A stretch of 64,000 nucleotides of DNA from JBCCQL01 sp039414355 (GTDB taxonomy: Bacteria > Planctomycetota > Planctomycetia > Pirellulales > Lacipirellulaceae): the NCBI GenBank assembly GCA_039414355.1, contig JBCDJN010000013.1, forward strand, positions 3,421 to 67,420. The letters run 5' to 3'. A program made the position numbers and the translations under genes. The stretch's first letter is position 1; the number at the start of each line of letters is the position of its first letter. Below, piece after piece: positions 33,725-41,556 of this stretch. The notes below the pieces were generated by a model that was not told where the DNA came from, did not search any database, and saw nothing but the letters and a program-made list of their open reading frames with translations.

Positions 33725-34355
33725 ATGCCGGCCGAGCCAACCCATGCCCAGCAAATCACCGTCTGGCTCAACCGCGTCCAGAATGGGCGTGACGAGTCGG
33801 CGTGTGCGCATTTGTGGCAAGCGTACTTCGAGCGGCTGATCTTGCTTGCCCGGAAGCAGCTGCGTGGTGCGCCCCAGCGTGTTGGCGACGAGGAAGACGT
33901 TGTCCTGAGCGTGATGGACAGCTTCTTCGCGGGGGTGCAGCAGGGGAGGTTTCCAAACCTCAGCGACCGCAATGAACTGTGGGCCCTGCTGGTCACGATG
34001 ACCGCTCGGAAGGCCGTCAATCAGTTGCGCGGACAGCAGACGCTGAAGCGAGGCGGCGGCAAGAACCGAGGGGAATCGGCGTTCGGCGATCCCGCCGCCG
34101 GCGAGGGAGGCCAGGGGATCAACACCGTCGCAGCTCCGACCCCCCACGCCAGAGTTTGCCGTCGAAGTCGCGGAGTCGTGCCGGCGCCGGCTCGCTTCCC
34201 TCGGCGACGAGGAACTCGTCAAGGTCGCAACGATGAGGCTCGAAGGTTACACCACGCAAGAGATCGCCGAGCGGCTTAACTGCTCACCACGAACGGTTGA
34301 GCGCCGGCTCGAAGCGATACGCCGGGCGTGGGCCGATCGCGACCCGGACAACTAA
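33725..34355 (+). CDS. ECF RNA polymerase sigma factor, frameshifted between regions 2 and 4
   Basis: Sigma factor of the planctomycete ECF type that is usually encoded just before a Ser/Thr kinase. Region 2 is intact in the first frame from the ATG at 33725 (VWLNRVQNGRDESACAHLWQ, DVVLSVMDSFFAGVQQGRF, ELWALLVTMTARKAVNQLR). After about residue 140 the true continuation is in the +1 frame: FAVEVAESCRRRLASL, LVKVATMRLEGYTTQEIAERL, CSPRTVERRLEAIRRAW, ending at the TAA at 34355. The switch point is a run of six C at about 34139-34145; one C fewer would restore a 209-residue protein. Without correction the product ends in an unrelated tail and lacks promoter -35 recognition. The kinase gene follows by about 20 bp. 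Confidence 0.75.
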
Positions 34356-34415
34356 CCCTGCTTGTGACGGCGCGATGTCGCATCAATGGTTAGACGGCTT
34401 GCCGAACGCCGAGTC

Positions 34416-34465
34416 GACCGAGGCGAGCGGCGACTCGGTTGACCGAGGCGAGCGGCGACTCGGTT
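34416..34465 (+). repeat. Perfect 25-bp tandem duplication at the kinase gene start
   Basis: Two identical head-to-tail 25-bp units (34416-34440 and 34441-34465). Because 25 is not a multiple of three, the frame of the upstream ATG at 34375 (MSHQWLDGLPNAESTEASGD) is shifted and hits a stop inside the second copy. With one copy only, that ATG would read through into the kinase. Confidence 0.9.
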
Positions 34466-37400
34466 GACCAAGCGCTGCAGGACTTCGAGTACCGGTGGCA
34501 GCAAGACGAGCGCCCCTCGCTGCAGCAGGTCATTGCAAGGCTGCGGGACCCGGCCGCGGCGGAGTCGGTGGCGCTCTATTGTGAGTTTGTCGCCATCGAC
34601 TTGTGGCATCGATGGCGGGCGTCGCCCGAGGCAGCTCGGGAGGAGTCGGACGGTTTACCGGCGAAGCCGCTGCTGGAAGCCTACGCGGCCGTCTACCCCG
34701 CCGCATGCCCCGTGCATAGGCTGCCCGCGAGCCTGGTGAAGGAAGAGTACCGGGTCCGCCGCATGGCGGGCGAGGCGATCGACAAACAGGCGCACGCCAC
34801 CCGGTTTCGCGGGACCGATGAGGCGACGCTGCTGAAAGCGCTCGACAGTGTCGACTACGAGATCGATCTCGCCTCAACGCTCGCGGCGGCACACGCGTCG
34901 TCGGTGGTCGATCACACCGCGTCGCACAGCAAGCCGGTTCAACCCTACGAGCCAGGGCAGAGGATCGCCCAGTTCGAGCTCCGCCAACGGATCGCGGCCG
35001 GCGGGTTCGGTGCGGTTTGGCGGGCGTGGGACGACCGCCTCAGCCGCGAGGTAGCGGTCAAGCTGCCGCGTCGGGTCGATCTCGAGCCACGGGAGGTCAA
35101 GTACTTCTTGGCCGAGTCGCGTTCCGCCGCGCAGCTGAAGCACCCCAACATCGTTCCTGTCTTCGAGTCGGGCGTGTCGGGCGATACGCCGTATATCGTC
35201 TCGGAGCTCGTCGATGGCAAGCCTTTGTCGGAGATCAACTTCCGGGGAGATTGGAACGCTATCGCAAGCACCGCGGCGCAACTGGCCGAAGCCCTTCATC
35301 ACGCCCACAGCCAAGGGGTGGTGCACCGAGACATCAAGCCAGCCAACATCCTCATTGAGCCCGACGGCCGCCCGAGGATCACCGACTTTGGCCTGGCCCG
35401 GCACGAGGGCTTCGCCCACTCGGCGACCGCCGAAGGCGCGGTGTTTGGCACGCTCGCCTACATGCCTCCCGAACAGGCCCGAGGGATGGGGCAGCACGCG
35501 GACGGGCGGTCGGACGTCTACTCGCTGGGCGTTGTGTTATTCGAGCTGCTAGAGGGCGCTCTCCCGTTCGAGACCGACGCGCTCGCTCGCCAGATGCGTG
35601 GCCCGGCAACGCAGCGGCCGCCGAAGTTCACCACCGACGTGCCGCTCGACCTGCAGACCGTCTGTCTTAAGTGCCTGGAAGCCGACCCGGGCGATCGCTA
35701 CGCAACGGCCGAAACCTTGGCAAGCGACCTGGAAGCCTATCTCGACGGGCGACCGATTACCGCGCGGCCTCTCGGCCCGGGAGAACGGCTAACGCGGTGG
35801 CGCCGAGCCCGTCCGTTGACGGCCGGGTTGGTTGCCACCACCATGTTCCTGGCGGTCTTGCTCGTTTCGGCGGTCTTCCTATCGACGTGGCGTTTGGGTT
35901 CGCTCTCGGCGGACATCTCGTCGGCCAACTCCGCAGCCGCGGCCGAGCGGGTTGCGTCCAACCTTGTGCGTTACGCATCGACGCTTTCTTCAGCCCATCA
36001 AGCCTTCAGCGATGGCGACGCCGGCCGGGCGGAACGGTTGCTGACCGACGCGTCGCAGCAGCTGCCCAACTCCGACCGACCGCCGTTCGCACACCGGCTG
36101 CTCGACGTGTGGCTAGCCAAGCCCGGGCTGCAGGCGATCGAAGCCCATACGGGCGCCGTGCTCGCAGCAACCATTAAAGGGGGAGCGGTGTCCACCATCG
36201 GGGCCGATGGTCACCTGCGGCAGTGGGATGCCGAAACCGGGGAGGGGCTCGGCGATTGGAGACTCGGCAAGGCCGGACCGATTGAGCTTGCGTGCTTTCA
36301 TCCTCAAGAGCCGCAGGCGGTGATCGCAACCGACCGCCGCTTGCTGGGGATAGGCACGGGCGAATCCGAACCCGCCCACGAGTTCGAGGTTCCGCTGGAT
36401 GCTCCGATCACAAACCTCGGCTACTCCAACAGCGGCGGCCACATCTATGCAGTGATCGGCGGCCAGGAGCTGCGGGTTTGGAAGGCGACCGATGGCGAGC
36501 AGGTGTTGCGATTGCCGCGCGATCTGCCCCTGCTCGGCGCCGCCGTGCTTGACCAGGAGCGGGTTGCCCTGCTGCAAGGCTCGGGGGGGCTCGACGTGGT
36601 CAGCCTTGATGCGGGCCGGCTTGTGTCGGCGCCACGCGCTGGCGACGCGGCCGTCGCGGGGCGGTTTGCGAGCGCACCCGGCGCCGCGTTCGCCGTGGCC
36701 GCAACGACCGACGGCCGCCTGCTGCGGGTGAATCCCGATGGCGGATTGGCGCCGATCGCCACAAACCCTGCTGAAGGGCTGACGGCGTTGGCGTTGTCGG
36801 GCCGCGGCCGACTGCTCGCCGCTGGCGCAAGAACCGGAGCGGTCACGGTGCTCTCGCCCGGCGCCGGCCCGCCGATCGGCTTGGTGGGCCATCGGCGGCG
36901 CGTCACTTGCCTGGCATTCGATCAGTCGGGGCAGCGATTGGTGTCGGGCGATGCGGGCGGGCTCGTGATTCTTTGGGATACAGCAACCGGTTCCGGCGCA
37001 CGCAAGCTACACCACGCCCTGGCGCCAGTCGTTCACGGGGTCGCTCCGATCTCGGCGACCGAGTTGGTCTCGGCCGAGGCCAGTTCCATCACACCCTCAG
37101 GCTATTCGGGGCGATCCCAATCGCAAGGGGCGTTGAATCGATGGGGCAACTCGCGCGGCGACGATCGGAGGTTGGAACCGACCCTGTCGTACAGCGACGC
37201 CGCGGTGTCGCCGGACGGCAAGTGGCTGGCGATCTCGGCGGGCAGCCCTTGGACACCCGGCAGGATTGAAGTGATCGACCTCGAAGCCCGGAGCCGCCGA
37301 GTTGCCTGGGAGGATGTCGTCGGCTCTGCCCATTCAATCGCTTTCGGCCCCGCCGGGAGGCTAGCGGTCGCAAGCGGGCGATCGGTCGAAGGCGGGCCGA

Positions 37401-38944
37401 ATCCACGCCAGGACGCCGATTCGCGTCTCGTTGTGCTCGCGCCGGATCTCTCGGCCGTTGAACTCGATATCCCCCTCCCCGGCCGGGTGGTCTCCGACTT
37501 GGCGTTCTCGCCTGATGGCGGAGGGCTGGTGATCGCTTCCTACCGGGAACCGGCGCCCCTGTTGCTTGACCTCGATTCGGCCGCCGAGACGCCGCCCGCT
37601 CCGATTGCCAACCCGAGCGGCGAAGGCGTTTCGGCCTTATCGTTTGTCGGCCCGGGGCGGGTCGCGTACGCCACCTTCAACGAGCAGAACCTGGCAAAGC
37701 CCGGCAGCGTGCTCTTGCTAAACGCCGACGTGGGCGAGACCCGCGAGCTTGGACAGCACGAACTTCCCGTGACTTCGATCACGCCAGTTTCCGACAACCG
37801 GTTCGTCACCGCTTCACTGGATGGAGAGCTGTGCTGGTGGAGCACCGATCGCCCAGCCGCGCTCCATCGGCATCGAGTCGGCAGCCCCGTCATGGCGACC
37901 CGGCAAGGCGCCACTCCGGAAGAACTGCTCATGATCACCGCACAGCCGGGGGCACGGCTGGAGCTTGGCGCTTGGCGTCGACGCGATGACACGTTCGTGC
38001 TGCAACGCAACTACGGCGTGGTTGGCGGGGTGGCGATGGCGACCGACCTGCAGCGGGGGTGTGTCTACGTTGGCGAGGCGCTTCACGGATCGCTGAACTC
38101 CGTGGGCCTGGAGTCCGGCGCGCTCCAACTGATGCCCTCAGCTGAAGTGGTCAGGATAACCGAAAGTGCGTTGATGTGTGTCGCCACGTCGCTGGAGTCC
38201 CTGCCCGGGTTGGCGGTGACCGGCGACCGCGAAGGTGTCGTTGCGCTTTGGGACATCAATCGTCATCAAGAGATCGACGCCACAACCGCCGCCGGAGCGC
38301 CCGTCATTGAAGTGGGCATCTCCAACGACGGCGCCTTCGCGGCCGCCCTGTTGCCCGGCGCCGAACCATCACAACGCAGCAGGGGCAGGTTGAGGCTGTT
38401 CCGAATCGAACCGCCAGGCCACCGGCTTGCCCCCTACGCTCCCGCCGCGTTGCGGGGAGTTGATGCGTCTGCAATCGCGTTCTCGCCATCCGGCGCCGTG
38501 CTGGCGATCGGCGTTGCGGGCGGTTGCCTGCTGTACGACCTTGCTGGTGATGAGGAAGTGGTCCGCTACGCCATCGATTCGATCGAGGCCGACGCGCCAA
38601 CCGCCATTGCGTTCTCGCCGAGCGGTGATCACTTGGCGTTTGTGACGCCCACCTCGATTGTCGCCTTCAACACGGAGTCTGGCAAAGTTGTCGCCTCGCG
38701 GCGATTTGAGTCCCGACGCCCAGCTGCGTTGGCGTTCTCGCCCGACGGCACGACCCTCGCCGCGGTACTGGAGGATGGGGTGCGGCTGCTGGCCTTTCCC
38801 GAACTGTTGCCGCTTGCCGATCTGCCGTCGCCCCTCAGGCGATTGACCGCCGCCTGCTTCTCGCTGGATGGCGATACGCTGTACGCCTCGGGGGTCGGCG
38901 TCAACCTTGGCGAAGGCGTCTGCTGCTGGGAGGCAAGCCGATGA
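34439..38944 (+). CDS. Membrane Ser/Thr protein kinase with WD40-like beta-propeller repeats
   Basis: A 1501-residue PknB-type kinase. Residues about 1-150 form a planctomycete helical leader; the kinase domain spans about 178-440 with IAAGGFGAVWRAWD, the lysine in EVAVKLP, VVHRDIKPANILI near 296, ITDFGLARHE and the APE-like YMPPEQARG. One membrane segment (about 459-485, LVATTMFLAVLLVSAVFL) leads to a long extracytoplasmic part with many WD40-like blades (GHLRQWDAETGEGLG, VTCLAFDQSGQRLVSGDAGGLVILWD, AIAFSPSGDHLAF). The TTG at 34439 is the only start in this frame and lies in the second copy of a 25-bp duplication; the likely original start is the ATG at 34375. The stop overlaps the DUF1559 start by 4 bp. 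Confidence 0.87.
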   Translation: MTEASGDSVDQALQDFEYRWQQDERPSLQQVIARLRDPAAAESVALYCEFVAIDLWHRWRASPEAAREESDGLPAKPLLEAYAAVYPAACPVHRLPASLVKEEYRVRRMAGEAIDKQAHATRFRGTDEATLLKALDSVDYEIDLASTLAAAHASSVVDHTASHSKPVQPYEPGQRIAQFELRQRIAAGGFGAVWRAWDDRLSREVAVKLPRRVDLEPREVKYFLAESRSAAQLKHPNIVPVFESGVSGDTPYIVSELVDGKPLSEINFRGDWNAIASTAAQLAEALHHAHSQGVVHRDIKPANILIEPDGRPRITDFGLARHEGFAHSATAEGAVFGTLAYMPPEQARGMGQHADGRSDVYSLGVVLFELLEGALPFETDALARQMRGPATQRPPKFTTDVPLDLQTVCLKCLEADPGDRYATAETLASDLEAYLDGRPITARPLGPGERLTRWRRARPLTAGLVATTMFLAVLLVSAVFLSTWRLGSLSADISSANSAAAAERVASNLVRYASTLSSAHQAFSDGDAGRAERLLTDASQQLPNSDRPPFAHRLLDVWLAKPGLQAIEAHTGAVLAATIKGGAVSTIGADGHLRQWDAETGEGLGDWRLGKAGPIELACFHPQEPQAVIATDRRLLGIGTGESEPAHEFEVPLDAPITNLGYSNSGGHIYAVIGGQELRVWKATDGEQVLRLPRDLPLLGAAVLDQERVALLQGSGGLDVVSLDAGRLVSAPRAGDAAVAGRFASAPGAAFAVAATTDGRLLRVNPDGGLAPIATNPAEGLTALALSGRGRLLAAGARTGAVTVLSPGAGPPIGLVGHRRRVTCLAFDQSGQRLVSGDAGGLVILWDTATGSGARKLHHALAPVVHGVAPISATELVSAEASSITPSGYSGRSQSQGALNRWGNSRGDDRRLEPTLSYSDAAVSPDGKWLAISAGSPWTPGRIEVIDLEARSRRVAWEDVVGSAHSIAFGPAGRLAVASGRSVEGGPNPRQDADSRLVVLAPDLSAVELDIPLPGRVVSDLAFSPDGGGLVIASYREPAPLLLDLDSAAETPPAPIANPSGEGVSALSFVGPGRVAYATFNEQNLAKPGSVLLLNADVGETRELGQHELPVTSITPVSDNRFVTASLDGELCWWSTDRPAALHRHRVGSPVMATRQGATPEELLMITAQPGARLELGAWRRRDDTFVLQRNYGVVGGVAMATDLQRGCVYVGEALHGSLNSVGLESGALQLMPSAEVVRITESALMCVATSLESLPGLAVTGDREGVVALWDINRHQEIDATTAAGAPVIEVGISNDGAFAAALLPGAEPSQRSRGRLRLFRIEPPGHRLAPYAPAALRGVDASAIAFSPSGAVLAIGVAGGCLLYDLAGDEEVVRYAIDSIEADAPTAIAFSPSGDHLAFVTPTSIVAFNTESGKVVASRRFESRRPAALAFSPDGTTLAAVLEDGVRLLAFPELLPLADLPSPLRRLTAACFSLDGDTLYASGVGVNLGEGVCCWEASR

Positions 38945-39984
38945 GTGACGCCGATCGACACAGCCAGCGCAGAACTAACGAGCCGAGTCCCCGCCGCTTG
39001 GCTCTCGGATTCACATTGGTTGAGTTGCTTGTCGTGATCGCCATCATCGCCACGCTGGTCGCCCTGCTGCTGCCCGCCGTGCAATCGGCTCGTGAGTCGG
39101 CGCGCCGCACCGAATGCATGAGCCGATTGCGCCAGATCGGGTTGGCGGCCCTCTCGTTCCATGAAGCAACCCAGAGCCTGCCGCCGGGGCACCTCGGGCC
39201 ACCAAGCACCGGCGACACCGCGGGGGCGGCGCCCGGCGGGTACGCCCAGAACCTTGGCGCCGTCGCCTTCCTGCTGCGTCACCTGGAGAGGGGCGACCTG
39301 GCCGATGCGATCAAGGTGGATGCCTCGCGCGAGAACTGGCCGCGCAACGATCCGAGCCAGCCGCGGGTGGTTCCCTACTTCCAAGACCCCGACACTTGGG
39401 CAACCGCCAAGGCGAACGTTCCGAGCCTTCGCTGCCCCTCAACGGCGCAGCCCTCGGCGACCAACGACGTCATCGTCATCTTGAACGTGCTGAACTGCGG
39501 GCCAACCTGCGGCAACCTCCAGCGGCTCGTTTGGCCGGACCGCAACGAAGCCGCGACGATCGGCCGCACCAACTATCTGCCGGTGGCGGGCGCCCTGGGC
39601 AAACTCTCCCATCCCGAGCGCGGCGAAAGCTTCTGGGACCGGTACGCAGGGGCGTTTTGGAATCGCTCGGCGGTTCGCCAAGGCCAGATCGTTGACGGCT
39701 CGAGCCGGACGCTCCTCTGGGGCGAAGCGGTCGGCGGCTGGCTGCGCGACGGCGCCAGGTCGAACGCTTACGCCTGGATGGGCGCCGGGGCGCTGCCAAC
39801 CTTTTGGGGGCTTGGACCGCCGCTCAAGACCGACTGGTCGCAGTTCAGCTCCGAACACCCCGGCGTGGTCAACTTCTGCTACGCGGACGGATCGGTGCGG
39901 CCCGTTGATACCGACATCGACCGCTGGGCGTTGATCAACTTGTCCGCGATTAGCGATGGCCAGATCGGAGGAGCAACCCCATGA
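38941..39984 (+). CDS. DUF1559 prepilin-like protein
   Basis: 347 residues. The prepilin leader and helix read GFTLVELLVVIAIIATLVALLLP, followed by AVQSARESARRTECMSRLRQIG; the H-X9-DG-like end is HPGVVNFCYADGSV. Translationally coupled to the kinase gene upstream and to the small lipoprotein gene downstream. The family function is unknown. This is the second such gene in the window that is locked into an operon with an ECF sigma factor. Confidence 0.93.
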   Translation: MSDADRHSQRRTNEPSPRRLALGFTLVELLVVIAIIATLVALLLPAVQSARESARRTECMSRLRQIGLAALSFHEATQSLPPGHLGPPSTGDTAGAAPGGYAQNLGAVAFLLRHLERGDLADAIKVDASRENWPRNDPSQPRVVPYFQDPDTWATAKANVPSLRCPSTAQPSATNDVIVILNVLNCGPTCGNLQRLVWPDRNEAATIGRTNYLPVAGALGKLSHPERGESFWDRYAGAFWNRSAVRQGQIVDGSSRTLLWGEAVGGWLRDGARSNAYAWMGAGALPTFWGLGPPLKTDWSQFSSEHPGVVNFCYADGSVRPVDTDIDRWALINLSAISDGQIGGATP

Positions 39985-40172
39985 AACCGTCGCACAACCG
40001 CGGGCCTCTGAATCGAGGGTGGCCCCGACTGATCGCCGTTGCCTGCGTTCTTGTTGCGGGCGCCGGCTGCGGTGACAACGATGAGCAGGCCCCGACCGCT
40101 GAGCCGGGCGTCTCCTCAGAGCTTGAGTTGGAAGAGAAGGCGGCGGACCTCGATGGCTTGATGCCAGAGTGA
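39981..40172 (+). CDS. Small lipoprotein (63 aa)
   Basis: Short exported lipoprotein. RLIAVACVLVAGAGC is a lipoprotein signal with lipobox VAGAGC; the mature part of about 30 residues is acidic (GDNDEQAPTAEPGVSSELEL, EEKAADLDGLMPE). Small lipoproteins of this kind often follow DUF1559 genes in planctomycetes. Overlaps on both sides support expression as part of the operon. Confidence 0.8.
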   Translation: MKPSHNRGPLNRGWPRLIAVACVLVAGAGCGDNDEQAPTAEPGVSSELELEEKAADLDGLMPE

Positions 40173-40231
40173 ATTCGTCTCAGGCGTTTGCGCGAGCAAG
40201 CGCCACACTCACACCACAACGAGTAGCCAAC

Positions 40232-41452
40232 ATGATGAGACGCCTGAACTGCAAGGCGGCGATTGTGATTGCCGCCGTTACCGGGGCTCTTGGCCAAGCC
40301 GGCGGGCAGCCCCTGAGAACGAATTACAGCTTCAGCCCGATCCAGGTCCCCGGCGCCGCGGACTCCGTTGCGTATGGCGTGAACGACCATGGCCTGGTGG
40401 TTGGCGAGTTCGGCAACGTCAGCTTCGCCGCACCCTTCGTCGTGGGCAACAAAGGCTTTGCCTACGACGGCCGTGAGTTCCGCACGATTGAGTTTCCGGG
40501 CTCCGTGTTCACGCGAGCGATTGGCGTCAACAACTCCGGGGAGATTGTCGGCGAGTACGTCCTGGCAGACGGGCTGGTGCGGGCGTTCCGCTTCGATGGC
40601 CAGAACTACGATTCGATTCAGCCGATCACAGGGTCGCAGGCGACCGCCTTTGACATCAACGATAACGGCGTGGTTGTTGGCGTGAACTCCGTCGACGGGT
40701 TTACGCCCACCGCCGGCTTCCTCCAACGCCCGGGCCAGCCGCCGGAGGTGTTCAGCGGTGGGCCGGCCGGGGACCGCTTCTACCAGGGGATCAACAACAA
40801 CGAGCAAGTGGCGGGCTGGTCGTCAACGATGCTCTTGGCGATCGGCTTCGTGACGCCGGGCGATGTCAACCTGTTCTTCCCCGGCCGCGACACCACCGAG
40901 GCCACCGCCATCAACGACAACGGGATCGTCGCCGGTCGGCACGGCATTCTCGACTTCCTAGATCTTTCCATTGACTACTCGGGGTTCTTGTACGACCTCG
41001 CCGAGCCCGGTTCTTACACCGATGTCGCTCTGCCGGATGCGGGGTGCACGCAAAGCTGCGCCGCGTCGCTCGAGGGCCTCAACGACAGCCAGGCGATTGT
41101 CGGCTTCGTTGAAAACGCATCTGGCGGGTTGCAGGGCTTCTTGGGCAAGCTGCCCGACACGGCCGCCTCGGGCGACTACAACGGCGATGGCCTGCGGGAC
41201 GCTCAGGACTACGAGGTGTGGCGATCAACCTTCGGCGCCACGGGGCTCACGCTTGCCGCCGACGGCAACGGCGACCACGTCGTCGACGCCGCCGACTACA
41301 CGATCTGGCGAGACAACCTGCCTGCCGCAGCCCACGGGAAAGCGGCCACAGCGCCCGAGCCGTCGCCGCTGATGATGCTCTCCCTGCTCGCATGGAAGTG
41401 CTTCGGCCGAACCGGTGGCGGAGTCCGGCGCCGTTTGGTGATTCACAGATAG
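40232..41452 (+). CDS. HAF-repeat/DUF3466-like exported protein with dockerin and degenerate PEP-CTERM tail
   Basis: Start chosen at the ATG at 40232, giving a signal sequence (MMRRLNCKAAIVIAAVTGALG); a GTG at 40169 that overlaps the lipoprotein stop would add 21 residues. The body is a beta-propeller of HAF-type units: AYGVNDHGLVVGEF, AIGVNNSGEIVGEY, AFDINDNGVVVGV, YQGINNNEQVAGW, ATAINDNGIVAGR, LEGLNDSQAIVGF. Two dockerin-like repeats follow (GDYNGDGLRDAQDYEVWRS, DGNGDHVVDAADYTIWRDN), then APEPSPLMMLSLLAWKCF, which is a weak PEP-CTERM signal. Probably surface-exposed; function unknown. Confidence 0.83.
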   Translation: MMRRLNCKAAIVIAAVTGALGQAGGQPLRTNYSFSPIQVPGAADSVAYGVNDHGLVVGEFGNVSFAAPFVVGNKGFAYDGREFRTIEFPGSVFTRAIGVNNSGEIVGEYVLADGLVRAFRFDGQNYDSIQPITGSQATAFDINDNGVVVGVNSVDGFTPTAGFLQRPGQPPEVFSGGPAGDRFYQGINNNEQVAGWSSTMLLAIGFVTPGDVNLFFPGRDTTEATAINDNGIVAGRHGILDFLDLSIDYSGFLYDLAEPGSYTDVALPDAGCTQSCAASLEGLNDSQAIVGFVENASGGLQGFLGKLPDTAASGDYNGDGLRDAQDYEVWRSTFGATGLTLAADGNGDHVVDAADYTIWRDNLPAAAHGKAATAPEPSPLMMLSLLAWKCFGRTGGGVRRRLVIHR

Positions 41453-41556
41453 CGTCCGGCTTGTGACGCCGCGTTCCCGCCCCTCGCGGCCGGAAGCTTC
41501 GATTCGCCGTAAGTCGCAGCCTCGCATCCGTTTGGCATCGCCACGCTGAGCCGCAC

